This document shows, piece by piece, positions 1 to 10,900 of a stretch of DNA of 37,180 bases (the first letter of the stretch is position 1; each line of letters starts with the position of its first letter). This stretch comes from an uncultured Bacteroidia bacterium (lineage in GTDB: Bacteria; Bacteroidota; Bacteroidia; Bacteroidales; Prolixibacteraceae), in assembly GCA_903918045.1 (NCBI GenBank), contig CAIXCY010000110.1, positions 1-37,180 on the forward strand. Direction: 5' to 3'. The notes under the pieces were generated by a model. The model had not been told where the DNA came from. It ran no database searches and saw only the letters and a list, made by a program, of their open reading frames with translations. Both the position numbers and the translations under genes were made by a program.

Positions 1-764
1 CCCATTTTATGTTCGATTCGCCGAACCGAAACACCCCCGTTGCGTTTGTCGTAAACATACATTGACAGACCACGGCCGTCGCGTGTCCCCTCTTCCGAGC
101 GGGCGAGTACAAGAGCAATATCACCATCACCATTGGTAATAAAACGCTTAACGCCGTTAAGCAGCCAGGTGCCTTTACTTTCAGACCAGGTCGCTTTAAG
201 CTGAACAGCCTGAAGGTCAGAACCGGCATCGGGTTCGGTAAGGTCCATCGCCATTGTTTCACCCTGAACCACACGTGTAAGCCACCGCTCTTTTTGCTCT
301 TCGGAGGCAAATTCGTTCAATGTTTCGGCGCAATCCTGCAGACCCCAGATATTTACAAAACCGGCATCGGCGCGCGAAACAATATCGGCTGCCATGATGT
401 AGGGGACAATCGGGAAGTTCAACCCCCCAAAACGGCGGGGTAATGTAATTCCAAGTAAACCTGCTTTTACAAGAGCATCGAGATTTTCCTGGGTTCCCCG
501 GGCATAGATTACCCTGCCATCAACAACCTGAGGCCCTTCGGCATCGATCGATTCGGCATTGGGAGCAATGATATCCCCACTGATCTCTCCCACCACTTCG
601 AGAACACGCTCATAACTGTCCATTGCGTCCTCGAAATCGATCGGAGCATAATCAAAATCTGCTTTATCGACGAAATTACGTTCCTTTAGCATCACCAGCT
701 TTTGCATCATTGGATGCGTGAGGTGAAATTTTAAGTCTCTGTTATCGTTATATAAATTTGCCAT
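1..764 (-). CDS. Acyl-CoA dehydrogenase (partial, N-terminal 254 residues)
   Basis: This gene starts with ATG at 764 and runs off the left edge, so only the N-terminal part is present. The translation begins MANLYNDNRDLKFHLTHP and includes MDLTEPDAGSDLQAV (the flavin/substrate-contact motif of acyl-CoA dehydrogenases) and FITNGDGDIALVLARS. The family oxidises an acyl-CoA to the enoyl-CoA with FAD and passes electrons to electron transfer flavoprotein. It lies 40 bp downstream of etfA on the same strand, so its electron acceptor is encoded beside it, almost certainly in one transcript. The catalytic glutamate would lie in the missing part. Substrate chain length cannot be read from this piece. 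The family call is firm. Confidence 0.93.
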   Translation of the reverse strand, partial: MANLYNDNRDLKFHLTHPMMQKLVMLKERNFVDKADFDYAPIDFEDAMDSYERVLEVVGEISGDIIAPNAESIDAEGPQVVDGRVIYARGTQENLDALVKAGLLGITLPRRFGGLNFPIVPYIMAADIVSRADAGFVNIWGLQDCAETLNEFASEEQKERWLTRVVQGETMAMDLTEPDAGSDLQAVQLKATWSESKGTWLLNGVKRFITNGDGDIALVLARSEEGTRDGRGLSMYVYDKRNGGVSVRRIEHKM

Positions 765-804
765 TTCTCTTTAAATTTTTGGATGTCAACCGGAAATTCG
801 CGAT

Positions 805-1824
805 TTACTTCGTATTTTGTTTATAATACTTGATCATTTTAGGAATTATCTCCGAGATATCACCGGTGATAACATAGTCGGCCAGCGAGTTAATCGGTGC
901 ATCGGGGTCCGTATTTATAGAGATGATCTGAGCAGATTCTTCCATTCCAGCCCGGTGTTGAACCTGACCTGAAATACCGCATGCGATATAGAGTTTTGGA
1001 CGCACTGTTATTCCGGTTTGTCCGATTTGTCGTTCATGATCTGCATATCCGGCATCAACTGCTGCGCGGGAAGCTCCAACCTCTGCACCGAGCAGGTCAG
1101 CAAGTTCATACAGGAGTTTAAAATTTTCTTTTGAACCAACGCCATACCCACCTGAGACTACAATTGTAGCTCCTTTAATGTTGATTTTCCGTTTCTCGAG
1201 GTGGCGTTCGATGATCTGAACTGCGAAATCGGTATCAGAAACATATTTTGAAACTTCAAGGTGGTTTACTTTGGATGGATAATTGGCATTAATGATCTGT
1301 TTCCGCATCACCCCTTCGCGAACTGTAGCCATTTGAGGACGACAATCGGGATTGATAATCCATGCAATTATATTTCCTCCAAAAGCAGGTCGGATCTGGT
1401 ATAATAAATTTTTATAGGTCTTACCCGCTTTTTTATCTTCGTGATCACCAATCTCGAGGCTTGTACAGTCGGCCGTCAAACCGCTGTGGAGGGCGGAGGA
1501 GACACGCGGACCCAAATCACGTCCGATAGGTGTTGCACCCATAAGGGCGATCTGAGGTTTTTCTTCCTGAAACAGTTTGATCAGAACCGCAGCGTGAGGT
1601 GCGGTGGTATAAGGCGCCAAACGGGGATCATCAATCATGTGAACCACATCGGCACCATAAGGGATTACCTGTTTTTCAACCTCTTTAAGGGCTGAACCAA
1701 TGATGACAGCTTCTAGCTGACATTTAAGTTCATTGGCAAGAGAGCGCCCTTTGGTCAGGAGCTCAAGGCTTACATCGGCCACAACTCCATCTTCAACTTC
1801 ACAATAAACAAATAAATTATCCAT
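805..1824 (-). CDS. etfA: Electron transfer flavoprotein alpha subunit
   Basis: EtfA binds FAD and, as a heterodimer with EtfB, carries electrons from acyl-CoA dehydrogenases toward the quinone pool. The C-terminal FAD domain is complete: GASRAAVD (about residues 250-257), QIGQTG (266-271) and CGISGQVQH (282-290) are the classical FAD-contact motifs. The open frame extends to a TTG at 1863 overlapping the etfB stop. I prefer the ATG at 1824 because MDNLFVYCEVEDG matches the usual EtfA N-terminus and the extra 13 residues look like translated spacer. That gives 339 residues. The gene lies between etfB and the acyl-CoA dehydrogenase and should be co-transcribed with both. Confidence 0.95.
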   Translation of the reverse strand: MDNLFVYCEVEDGVVADVSLELLTKGRSLANELKCQLEAVIIGSALKEVEKQVIPYGADVVHMIDDPRLAPYTTAPHAAVLIKLFQEEKPQIALMGATPIGRDLGPRVSSALHSGLTADCTSLEIGDHEDKKAGKTYKNLLYQIRPAFGGNIIAWIINPDCRPQMATVREGVMRKQIINANYPSKVNHLEVSKYVSDTDFAVQIIERHLEKRKINIKGATIVVSGGYGVGSKENFKLLYELADLLGAEVGASRAAVDAGYADHERQIGQTGITVRPKLYIACGISGQVQHRAGMEESAQIISINTDPDAPINSLADYVITGDISEIIPKMIKYYKQNTK

Positions 1825-1855
1825 TCTTCGAATATTTTTTTCAAGTAAGTTACTA

Positions 1856-2731
1856 CTAGCCAATTACATGACTCTCGATTAATTCCTTCATCAGGTCATT
1901 GATACCTTCATCGGCAGCAGTCAATCGTTTCGCGTCCTTTGCCTGTAAGATAACATTCTCAATTCGTTTAACTTTTGTTGGAGATCCTGCCAAACCCAAT
2001 TGTTCAGGGGTGGATTGAATCTGGTTTACGGTCATCTCCTGAATATTAAGGAATGGGCGCGAATCATAGAGATAGAGGTAATCTTCGGTTGCCTCCTGAC
2101 GTTCTGTAACGGTCCGGGCATGTTTATATTTCATCAGCAGTTTTGCGTTGCGGGAGCGGCAATCGGGTGCTGAGCTGTTTACGGTAAGGAGAAGTGGAAG
2201 TGGCGCCTTAACCGTTTCGACACCGTTATCGAGGCGGCGCCGGCAGGTAATCTTCGACTTTTCGATCTGAATGATCTCTTCCACATAAGTTACCTGGTTT
2301 AATCCAAGTTTTTCAGCAACCTGTGGCCCCACCTGGGCAGTATCACCATCGATTGCCTGACGGCCTGCTACGATCAGGTCAAATTTCCCCATCTCCTTAA
2401 TCGTTTGGGATAAGGCATAAGAGGTTGCCAGCGTATCAGATCCGGCAAATGCCCTGTCGGTTAACAAAATTCCATCGTCGGCACCGCGGTAAAGTCCTTC
2501 ACGGATGATCTCTGCGGCACGACCTGGTCCCATTGTTAATATGGTTACTGTTGTTCCGGGGATCTGGTCTTTGACCCTTAGCGCCATCTCAAGGGCGTTA
2601 AGATCCTCCGGATTAAAAATTGCAGGAAGAACGGCTCGGTTTACCGTTCCATCAGCTTTCATGGCATCTTTCCCTACATTTCGTGTGTCTGGAACCTGCT
2701 TGGCAAGTACTATAATTTTTAAACCCTTCAT
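1856..2731 (-). CDS. etfB: Electron transfer flavoprotein beta subunit
   Basis: EtfB is the adenine-nucleotide-binding partner of EtfA. The protein starts MKGLKIIVLAKQVPDTRNVG, the standard opening of the beta subunit, and contains AGRQAIDGDTAQVGPQVAEKLG, the conserved ETF-beta signature near residue 120. At 291 residues it is somewhat longer than the roughly 250-260 of many beta subunits. It is the first gene of the etfB-etfA-acyl-CoA dehydrogenase operon. A strong Bacteroidota-type promoter and a hairpin-forming leader lie upstream at 2794-2882. Start and family are secure. Confidence 0.95.
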   Translation of the reverse strand: MKGLKIIVLAKQVPDTRNVGKDAMKADGTVNRAVLPAIFNPEDLNALEMALRVKDQIPGTTVTILTMGPGRAAEIIREGLYRGADDGILLTDRAFAGSDTLATSYALSQTIKEMGKFDLIVAGRQAIDGDTAQVGPQVAEKLGLNQVTYVEEIIQIEKSKITCRRRLDNGVETVKAPLPLLLTVNSSAPDCRSRNAKLLMKYKHARTVTERQEATEDYLYLYDSRPFLNIQEMTVNQIQSTPEQLGLAGSPTKVKRIENVILQAKDAKRLTAADEGINDLMKELIESHVIG

Positions 2732-2793
2732 AAATTTTCTGTATGGTTTTGAATCATTAATGTGAAAAAAAATAGCAATTAAAGGCCAAATTG

Positions 2794-2843
2794 AACCCTC
2801 ATTGATTCAGGTCTTCTTTAACGAGACTTTATGTATGAGGGTT
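2794..2843 (-). promoter_or_regulatory. Inverted repeat in the etf operon leader
   Basis: AACCCTCAT at 2794-2802 and ATGAGGGTT at 2835-2843 are perfect 9-bp inverted repeats. A shorter GTCT/AGAC pair nests between them. The outer arm lies right at the predicted transcription start, so the 5' end of the etf mRNA could fold into a long hairpin. Role unknown: mRNA stability or regulation are both possible. Confidence 0.5.
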
Positions 2844-2851
2844 TCGGAAGG

Positions 2852-2882
2852 CAAATATAAAACTTAAGGAGTTGCTGACAAA
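2852..2882 (-). promoter_or_regulatory. Bacteroidota-type promoter of the etf operon
   Basis: Read on the minus strand this is TTTG (2882-2879), 19 nt, then TATATTTG (2859-2852). It fits the Bacteroidota sigma-ABfr consensus TTTG-N19-TAnnTTTG exactly. Transcription should start near 2843-2847, giving a leader of about 115 nt before the etfB ATG at 2731. Confidence 0.8.
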
Positions 2883-3116
2883 TTCGGTGAAATTTCCAGG
2901 GATGGAAGAGAATCAGATGTCAATCGATAGTGACAGAGTGACTTCAATCGTAACACCGCTGTTTTTCAAAGACTTCAAAGGGAGTGATTTTAAAATATGT
3001 CTCGAAAAACGAATCAAAATGCTGATATTGAAGCGGATAATTTAGAATGATTATTGAAAAAAATTGACGTTTTATCAACTGGTCCTGGCAGTTAAACCCT
3101 CCAATACTGAACCTTT
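2860..3116. other. Intergenic region without a recognised gene
   Basis: Apart from the -33 element of the etf promoter at its left end, I see no supported gene or element between the etf promoter and the terminators of the rpo operon. A 42-codon frame exists on the plus strand at 2917-3045, but it has no ribosome binding site or promoter and no recognisable sequence. Confidence 0.5.
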
Positions 3117-3151
3117 AAGTCCGGGCGCGACTTTGAGTTGGGCTCGGACTT
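3117..3151 (-). terminator. Second (distal) hairpin behind the rpoC-DUF3467 genes
   Basis: The sequence AAGTCCGGGC ... GCTCGGACTT forms a 10-bp stem with one G-T pair. Its 31-nt core (3119-3149) is 24/31 identical to the hairpin at 3165-3195, with the two cores 46 bp apart. In minus orientation it follows the first hairpin and its T run, so it looks like a back-up terminator or a duplicated copy. Confidence 0.55.
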
Positions 3152-3154
3152 AAA

Positions 3155-3195
3155 CAAAAAAACAGTCCGGGACCGACAAAGAGTCGGGCCCGGAC
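3155..3195 (-). terminator. Rho-independent terminator of the rpoBC-DUF3467 operon
   Basis: On the minus strand GTCCGGGCCCGAC and GTCGGTCCCGGAC form a 13-bp stem with one mismatch around a short loop. TGTTTTTTTG follows directly. It lies 25 bp past the DUF3467 stop codon. The G+C-rich stem plus T run is a classic intrinsic terminator. Confidence 0.85.
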
Positions 3196-3220
3196 CAGCC
3201 TTATAAATATAACAGAAAGG

Positions 3221-3535
3221 TTATGCCTGACCAGTAGGTCCGCTAAAGGTCATTGGAACCAGATTATTCTGTCCTTCATGAATCTGTATCGGTCCATGAA
3301 TCGCTTCGTATTTGGAAACATTTTCCTGTAATGCAAACATCAGCCTTTTTGCATGTTCCGGTGTCAGAATGATCCGGGACTTTACATTGGCCTTTGGAAT
3401 ACCGGGCATCACAAGGACAAAATCGACCACAAACTCAGACGGAGAGTGGGTAATAATGGCCAGATTTGAATAAGTACCCTGAGCAACATCTTCGGTTAGC
3501 TCAATATTCAGTTGATTCTGTTCTTCGTTATTCAT
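3221..3535 (-). CDS. DUF3467 family protein
   Basis: This is a small protein of 104 residues of the DUF3467 family, which in Bacteroidota commonly sits directly downstream of rpoC. The body, FVVDFVLVMPGIPKANV then SRIILTPEHAKRLMFALQEN, is the conserved core; no catalytic motif is evident. The frame can be read from a TTG at 3544 abutting the rpoC stop, but the ATG at 3535 (MNNEEQNQL) is the more natural start. The gene ends just before a strong terminator, so it is the last gene of the rpo operon. Its function is unknown. The invariant position suggests a link to transcription, but that is inference. Confidence 0.88.
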   Translation of the reverse strand: MNNEEQNQLNIELTEDVAQGTYSNLAIITHSPSEFVVDFVLVMPGIPKANVKSRIILTPEHAKRLMFALQENVSKYEAIHGPIQIHEGQNNLVPMTFSGPTGQA

Positions 3536-3544
3536 AACTTTCAA

Positions 3545-6500
3545 TTAATAATCTTCGTCCTCGTCACCCATTGAATCACCCTTTTTCGAATCGATCAACC
3601 GATCATATTCGTCCTTGGAGCCAACCACGATGTTTTTAAACATTGGGTTACCTGTGCCGGCAGGGATTAAATGTCCGCAGATAACGTTTTCCTTTAAACC
3701 TTCAAGGTAGTCGATTTTGCCATTGATAGCTGCCTCGTTCAATACCTTTGTAGTTTCCTGGAACGACGCTGCCGACATCCACGATTTGGTCTGAAGTGAT
3801 GCACGGGTAATCCCCTGCAAAACCTGACTTGAAGTTGCTGGCACCGCATCGCGGGCTTCAACAGTTTTCTTGTCACGACGTTTGAGCAATGAATTTTCGT
3901 CTCTTAAACGACGTGCAGTGATAATCATACCTGGACGTAATGCTTCAGAATCACCCGATTCAGTAATAATTTTCTTCGCATAAACCCAGTCATTTTCAGT
4001 GGTGAAATCACCCTTGTCAACGATTTGTTTTTCAAGGAAACGGGTATCACCGGCATCTTCAATTTCGACCTTACGCATCATCTGGCGAACAATGACCTCA
4101 AAATGCTTGTCATTGATCTTCACACCCTGCATTCGATAAACGTCCTGAACCTCATTCACGATATACTCCTGAACTTTTGTCGGACCTTTGATAGCAAGGA
4201 TATCAGACGGGGTGATTGCGCCATCAGAGAGGGCAATACCAGCGCGGACATAATCGCTTTCCTGAACCAGGATCTGGCGGGAAAGTGGTACCAGGTATTT
4301 TTTAACTTCACCTGTACGTGATGTGATAACTACTTCGCGGTTACCACGTTTGATCTTTCCAAGGGTTACTTCACCGTCGATTTCAGAAACCACAGCAGGG
4401 TTTGAAGGGTTACGGGCTTCGAAAAGTTCGGTAACACGTGGCAGACCGCCGGTGATATCACCAGCTTTACCAGATGCACGCGGAATCTTCACCAAGACCT
4501 CACCACTCTTGACCATCTGGCCGTCATCCACACTTAAGTGACCACCTACCGGAAGGTTATAAGAACGAATTTCCATGTCGTTCTCATCAACAATCTGTAA
4601 GGTTGGATTTTTGGTTTTATCTCTTGTTTCGATGATTACCTTCTCCTTGTAACCGGTTTGTTCATCCGATTCTTCACGACAGGTAACACCGTCAATTAAG
4701 TCACTATACGAAACACGTCCGTTGAATTCATTGACAATTACACCATTATATGGATCCCACTCGCAAATTATAGTATCCTTTTTAATGTCCGCACCATTCT
4801 TAACGAATAATTTAGAGCCATAAGGCATACTATGTGTGGAAAGGGTTATTCCGGTATTTTTATCGATAATTTTCAGTTCAGCAAGACGACTTACGACGAT
4901 ATCGATGATATCACCCTTCTCATCTGTCCACTCAACTGAACGTAATTCCTCGATCTCAGCGATACCGTCATAGCGGGCTACAACCGTTGACTGAGTTGAA
5001 ACGTTACCTGCGATACCCCCAACGTGGAAGGTACGAAGGGTAAGCTGTGTTCCCGGCTCCCCGATCGACTGTGCAGAGATTACCCCTACAGCCTCACCGA
5101 GCTGGATCATCTTGGCTGTTGCCAGATTCCGTCCGTAACACTTGGCACAAACGCCATTTTCAGCTTCACAGGTCAGCACGGATCTGATCTCAACACGTTC
5201 GATCGGTGAATCTTCAATCACTGCAGCAACATCTTCAATGATCTCTTCACCGGCAGTAATGATCAGTTTACCTGTAAGCGGATGATAGATATCGTGAACA
5301 GTAGTACGTCCGAGGATTCGTTCAGACAATGAAGCGACAACCTCTTCGTTGTTCTTCAAAGCCGTAGCGATCAAGCCGCGTAATGTACCGCAGTCGTCCA
5401 GATTAATAATCACATCCTGGGCAACGTCAACAAGACGACGGGTCAGATAACCTGCATCCGCAGTTTTAAGAGCCGTATCGGCAAGTCCTTTACGGGCACC
5501 GTGGGTTGAGATAAAGTACTCAAGTACCGATAACCCCTCTTTAAAGTTTGCAAGGATAGGATTTTCAATAATCTGAGAGCCAGTTGAACCCGATTTTTGA
5601 GGTTTTGCCATCAATCCGCGCATTCCGCAAAGCTGGCGGATCTGTTCTTTAGATCCACGGGCACCGGAATCCAACATCATATAAACAGAGTTAAATCCTT
5701 GTTTATCGGTGCTGATTGTTGTCATTACACTCTGAGTCAACCTGGCATTCACATGTGTCCAGATATCAATTACGCCATTGTACCGTTCGTTGTTGGTAAT
5801 GAATCCCATATTATAGTTATTCAATACCTCCTCAACTTCGGCATATCCTTCTGCTACCATTTCGGTTTTCACAGGAGGAATAATTACATCATCAAGGTTA
5901 AATGACAGACCTCCGCGGTAAGCCATTTTATATCCAAGATCCTTAATATCATCAAGGAACTGGGCTGTAATTGCGTTATCGGTTCTTGCCAAAATATCAG
6001 CGATGATATCTCGTAACGCTTTTTTAGTCAGGATTTTATTGATATATCCGGCAGCAGCAGGGACATATTCATTGAAAAGAATACGACCCAGCGTGGTATC
6101 AATCATCATGGTCTTCAGCTCACCCTTTTCGTCAAAATCCTGAGATCTGACATTAACGATGGCATGCATGTCAACCTTCCCCTCGTTGTAGGCAATAATT
6201 GCCTCCTCGGGAGAGTAGAATGATAATCCTTCGCCTTTGGCACCCTTACGCGCCTTGGTCATATAATAAAGACCAAGAACCATGTCCTGTGAAGGAACGG
6301 TGATCGGTGCGCCGTTAGCAGGGTTTAATAAGTTGTGAGATGACAACATCAATACCTGAGCCTCGAGGATTGCAGCATTTCCAAGTGGAAGATGGACTGC
6401 CATCTGGTCACCATCGAAGTCGGCGTTGAAACCGGTACAAACCAATGGGTGGAGACGGATTGCCTTTCCTTCAACCAAAACAGGCTGGAACGACTGGATT

Positions 6501-7834
6501 GATAAACGGTGAAGTGTAGGAGCACGGTTCAAGAGTACCGGATGACCTTTCATCACGTTTTCCAGAATATCCCAAACGACAGGATCCTTGCGGTCAACAA
6601 TTTTCTTGGCTGACTTTACGGTCTTTACAATACCACGCTCAATGAGTTTTCTGATCACAAATGGTTTGTAAAGCTCTGCGGCCATATCTTTAGGAATACC
6701 ACACTCGTGCAGTTTCAGATGGGGTCCAACGACGATTACAGAACGAGCTGAATAGTCGACACGTTTACCCAGCAGGTTCTGACGGAAACGACCTTGTTTA
6801 CCTTTGAGGGAATCAGAAAGAGACTTTAAAGGACGGTTGTTGTCCGTTTTAACGGCGTTAGATTTACGGCTGTTATCAAATAATGAATCTACAGCTTCCT
6901 GGAGCATACGTTTCTCGTTACGGAGAATAACCTCAGGCGCTTTGATTTCAATTAATCGTTTAAGACGGTTATTGCGGATGATTACCCGGCGATAAAGGTC
7001 ATTTAAATCTGAAGTTGCAAAACGACCGCCATCCAGTGGAACCAATGGACGTAAATCTGGCGGAATAACCGGAACAACTTTGACGATCATCCATTCGGGT
7101 TGATTTCTCCCTTTGGAAGAACGGAAAGCTTCAACAACGTTAAGACGCTTTAATGCTTCGTTTTTACGTTGTTGTGAAGTTTCGTTTCCTGCCTTGTGTC
7201 TCAGATCGTATGATAGTTCGTCCAATTCGAGTCTTTCGAGCAATTTATGGAGTGCGATGGCACCCATATCGGCAATAAATTTATCGGGATGTTCATCGTC
7301 AAGCATCTGGTTCTCCTTTGGAAGGGATTCCAGGATGTCGATGTATTCCTCTTCGGTAAGGAAATCGAGGTATTTAACTCCGTCGTTACGTTTAATTCCG
7401 GGGTTAATAACTACGTACCGTTCGTAATAGATAATCATATCGAGTTTCTTGGTAGGAAGACCTAACAAGTAACCCACTTTATTTGGTAATGATTTAAAAT
7501 ACCAGATGTGAACCACAGGGACTACCAATGAGATGTGACCCATCCGCTCGCGACGGACTTTCTTTTCGGTCACTTCAACACCACAGCGGTCGCAAACGAT
7601 ACCACGATAGCGGATCCGTTTGTATTTACCGCAATGACATTCGTAATCTTTTACCGGACCGAAGATCCGTTCGCAAAAGAGTCCATCACGCTCCGGCTTG
7701 TAAGTTCTATAGTTAATCGTCTCAGGCTTAAGAACTTCTCCATGTGAGCGTTCAAGTATTTCTTCCGGAGACGCAAGACTGATACTGATCTTTGTGAAGT
7801 TACTCTTAACCTTATTATCTCGTCTGAATGCCAT
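3545..7834 (-). CDS. rpoC: RNA polymerase beta' subunit
   Basis: RpoC forms one side of the RNA polymerase cleft and carries the catalytic magnesium. The absolutely conserved NADFDGDQM is at residues 470-478 (Asp472, Asp474, Asp476 are the metal ligands). The N-terminal zinc site has Cys66, Cys68, Cys81 and Cys84. The second zinc site includes Cys889, Cys896 and Cys899. At 1429 residues it is full length for Bacteroidota. It lies 98 bp downstream of rpoB; a perfect 15-bp hairpin sits in that gap. DUF3467 follows immediately. The acidic tail ends DEDEDY. No frameshift or unusual insertion is seen. Confidence 0.99.
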   Translation of the reverse strand: MAFRRDNKVKSNFTKISISLASPEEILERSHGEVLKPETINYRTYKPERDGLFCERIFGPVKDYECHCGKYKRIRYRGIVCDRCGVEVTEKKVRRERMGHISLVVPVVHIWYFKSLPNKVGYLLGLPTKKLDMIIYYERYVVINPGIKRNDGVKYLDFLTEEEYIDILESLPKENQMLDDEHPDKFIADMGAIALHKLLERLELDELSYDLRHKAGNETSQQRKNEALKRLNVVEAFRSSKGRNQPEWMIVKVVPVIPPDLRPLVPLDGGRFATSDLNDLYRRVIIRNNRLKRLIEIKAPEVILRNEKRMLQEAVDSLFDNSRKSNAVKTDNNRPLKSLSDSLKGKQGRFRQNLLGKRVDYSARSVIVVGPHLKLHECGIPKDMAAELYKPFVIRKLIERGIVKTVKSAKKIVDRKDPVVWDILENVMKGHPVLLNRAPTLHRLSIQSFQPVLVEGKAIRLHPLVCTGFNADFDGDQMAVHLPLGNAAILEAQVLMLSSHNLLNPANGAPITVPSQDMVLGLYYMTKARKGAKGEGLSFYSPEEAIIAYNEGKVDMHAIVNVRSQDFDEKGELKTMMIDTTLGRILFNEYVPAAAGYINKILTKKALRDIIADILARTDNAITAQFLDDIKDLGYKMAYRGGLSFNLDDVIIPPVKTEMVAEGYAEVEEVLNNYNMGFITNNERYNGVIDIWTHVNARLTQSVMTTISTDKQGFNSVYMMLDSGARGSKEQIRQLCGMRGLMAKPQKSGSTGSQIIENPILANFKEGLSVLEYFISTHGARKGLADTALKTADAGYLTRRLVDVAQDVIINLDDCGTLRGLIATALKNNEEVVASLSERILGRTTVHDIYHPLTGKLIITAGEEIIEDVAAVIEDSPIERVEIRSVLTCEAENGVCAKCYGRNLATAKMIQLGEAVGVISAQSIGEPGTQLTLRTFHVGGIAGNVSTQSTVVARYDGIAEIEELRSVEWTDEKGDIIDIVVSRLAELKIIDKNTGITLSTHSMPYGSKLFVKNGADIKKDTIICEWDPYNGVIVNEFNGRVSYSDLIDGVTCREESDEQTGYKEKVIIETRDKTKNPTLQIVDENDMEIRSYNLPVGGHLSVDDGQMVKSGEVLVKIPRASGKAGDITGGLPRVTELFEARNPSNPAVVSEIDGEVTLGKIKRGNREVVITSRTGEVKKYLVPLSRQILVQESDYVRAGIALSDGAITPSDILAIKGPTKVQEYIVNEVQDVYRMQGVKINDKHFEVIVRQMMRKVEIEDAGDTRFLEKQIVDKGDFTTENDWVYAKKIITESGDSEALRPGMIITARRLRDENSLLKRRDKKTVEARDAVPATSSQVLQGITRASLQTKSWMSAASFQETTKVLNEAAINGKIDYLEGLKENVICGHLIPAGTGNPMFKNIVVGSKDEYDRLIDSKKGDSMGDEDEDY

Positions 7835-7886
7835 AATTTTTTGAAAAAAAAATGTAGAATATAACTGATTTTATTCTCAAGGAACA

Positions 7887-7924
7887 GAATTAACCTGTGA
7901 CAGCATGCCGTCACAGGTTAATTC
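7887..7924 (-). promoter_or_regulatory. Perfect 15-bp hairpin between rpoB and rpoC
   Basis: GAATTAACCTGTGAC (7887-7901) and GTCACAGGTTAATTC (7910-7924) are exact reverse complements separated by an 8-nt loop. The hairpin begins 9 nt after the rpoB stop. In minus orientation it is followed by TGTTCCTTGAG rather than a T run. A processing site, a pause or stabilising hairpin, or weak attenuation are therefore all more likely than full termination. Confidence 0.7.
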
Positions 7925-7932
7925 CGAACTTA

Positions 7933-10900
7933 CTATTCCAGGTTTACGCTTAATCCAAGACCTCTAAGCTCGTGCAAGAGCACGTTCAGAGATTCGGGGA
8001 TTCCGGGGTGTGGAAGAGGATCGCCCTTAACGATTGCTTCATACGCTTTTGCACGACCGATAACATCATCCGATTTAACCGTAAGGATCTCCTGAAGAAT
8101 ATTTGCTGCACCGAAGGCTTCGAGTGCCCAAACCTCCATTTCACCAAAACGCTGACCCCCGAATTGTGCTTTACCGCCCAAAGGTTGCTGTGTGATGAGT
8201 GAGTATGGTCCAATCGAGCGGGCATGCATTTTATCTTCAACCATGTGGCCCAGTTTCAGCATGTAGATCACCCCGACTGTTGCAGGTTGATCAAATGGAT
8301 CGCCTGTTTCGCCATCGTAAAGATTGGTCTTACCAAAACGCGGTATTCCGGCTTTATCGGTATATTCACAAATCTGATCCAGCGTCGCACCATCAAAGAT
8401 GGGTGTTGCAAACGTAAGTCCAAGTTCTTTACCGGCCCAGCCAAGTACTGTTTCGTAAATCTGTCCAAGGTTCATACGCGAAGGTACACCCAGTGGGTTG
8501 AGAACGATATCGACAGGGGTTCCATCGGCAAGGAAAGGAAGATCTTCGTCACGTACAATACGCGAAACGATACCTTTATTACCATGGCGACCCGCCATCT
8601 TATCACCGATCTGAAGTTTACGTTTCTTGGCAATATATACTTTAGCCAGCTGCAGGATCCCAGCAGGAAGCTCATCTCCAATAGTTACATTGTACCGTTT
8701 ACGACGAGCAACAGCTTCTGCCTCCTTATATTTCATGATGAAATTATTCACCAGAGCTGCAATCATATCGTTTTTGTCCTTGTCTGTTGTCCACTTGTTA
8801 GGATTAACATTCAGGAAGTCGATACCCTGTAATTGTTTGAGCGTAAATTTATTTCCTTTGGTAATTAAATCGGCATTGAAATAATCCTTTACCCCTTGTG
8901 ATGTTTTACCATTAACAAGGTTAAAAAGTTTATCGATCAGGATTTCGCGAAGTCTGGTAGTTTCATTTTCCAGTTCAACGTCGATCTGCTCCAGTAATGG
9001 TTTTGTTGCCATTTTCCCTTTCTTTTCTTTCACAACGCGAGAGAAAAGTTTTTTGTCAATAACCACACCATTTAAAGAAGGAGAAGCTTTTAATGAAGCA
9101 TCCTTAACATCACCTGCTTTATCGCCGAAGATAGCCCTTAAGAGTTTTTCTTCGGGTGAAGGGTCAGATTCTCCCTTAGGAGTGATCTTACCGATCAGGA
9201 TATCGCCCGGTTTAACAATTGCGCCAATTCTGATCAATCCGTTTTCATCCAGATTACGGGTTGCTTCTTCACTTACATTAGGAATATCAGAGGTGAACTC
9301 TTCAGCTCCCCGTTTGGTATCCCGAACTTCAAGCGAATATTCATCAATATGGATTGAGGTAAAGATATCGTCACGAACAATGCGTTCGGAGATAACGATA
9401 GCATCCTCATAGTTATAACCCTGCCAAGGCATGAAGGCCACTTTGAGGTTACGGCCCAGGGCCAGTTCACCATTTGCGGTTGCATAACCCTGGGTTAAAA
9501 TATCGCCTGCTTTTACACGTTGTCCCTTGCGGACAAGTGGTTTAAGGTCGATACAGGTACCCTGGTTGGTTTTTTTGTATTTTGAAAGATTATAGCTCTT
9601 GAAATCGGGATCGAAACTCACATAACGCTCCTCCTCTGTCATATCATAACGAATGACAATCTTGGAAGCATCTACGAATTCAACAACTCCGGGTCCTTCT
9701 GCAGAGATATTAATACGTGCATCACGGGCAATGCTCGCTTCAAGACCGGTACCTACGATAGGTGCCTCAGGTCTCAATAACGGAACTGCCTGGCGCATCA
9801 TGTTCGATCCCATCAACGCACGGTTAGCATCATCATGTTCGAGGAAGGTGATCAGAGAAGCCGCAATAGAGGCGATCTGATTTGGTCCCACATCCATAAG
9901 GTTTGCATCTTCCTTATTTGCCAACGGATAATCGGCGTCCAGACGAGCTTTCACCTTTGCATTCAGAAAATTACCCTCTGAGTCAATAATAGCATTCGCC
10001 TGAGCGATAATCTTACCCTCTTCCTCCTCAGCGGTGAAATAGGCAACATCATCGTTGTTCAGGTTCACCTTACCGTTGGTTGCACTCCGATAAGGGGTAG
10101 AGATAAACCCAAGATCGTTGATTTTAGCAAATACGCAGAGTGAAGAGATTAATCCGATATTAGGACCTTCAGGAGTTTCGATCGGACATAAACGACCATA
10201 ATGGGTATAATGAACGTCACGAACCTCGAATCCTGCACGTTCACGTGACAGACCGCCCGGTCCCAGTGCCGACATACGACGTTTGTGCGTCATTTCCGCC
10301 AATGGATTGGTTTGATCCATAAACTGTGAAAGGGCATTGGTTCCGAAGAAGGAGTTAATGACCGAAACGAGTGTTTTTGAGTTGATCAGGTCAATAGGGG
10401 TGAAAACCTCATTGTCCCTAACGTTCATCCGTTCGCGAATGGTACGGGCCATACGGGCCAGGCCAACGCCAAACTGAGTGAACATCTGTTCGCCAACTGT
10501 ACGTACACGACGATTCGACAAGTGGTCGATATCATCCACGTCAGTTTTTGAATTGATCAGTTTGATCAGGTACTTAATAATCTCAATAATATCGAGCTTT
10601 GTAAGTACGCGGGTTGTCATATCAATGTTCAGACCTAACTTACGGTTGATACGGAAACGACCGACTTCTCCCAAATCGTAACGGACCTCAGAGAAGAACA
10701 GTTTGTCGATTACATCGCGTGCTGTGGCCTCATCAGGCGGTTCGGAATTCCGGAGTTGACGGTAAATATGGAGTACAGCTTCCTTTTCTGAATTACAAGG
10801 ATCTTTCTGTAAAGTATTATAAATAATTGCAAAATCTCCGGAGCCAGCCTCTTCCTTGTGTAAAAGGATTGTTTTGGTGCCAGAGTCAAGAATCTCATCG

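Noticed and set aside
1825-1863. A 13-residue N-terminal extension of EtfA from a TTG
   Set aside because: The ATG at 1824 gives the usual EtfA opening, and the extension overlaps the etfB stop codon region.
2917-3045. A 42-codon plus-strand frame in the gap between etf and DUF3467
   Set aside because: No promoter, no ribosome binding site and no recognisable sequence; length is within chance expectation.
8224-8832. A 202-codon frame on the plus strand opposite rpoB
   Set aside because: It is the antisense of a highly conserved part of rpoB, has no promoter or ribosome binding site, and its translation shows no recognisable protein. Many similar antisense frames cover rpoC, rpoB and tuf.
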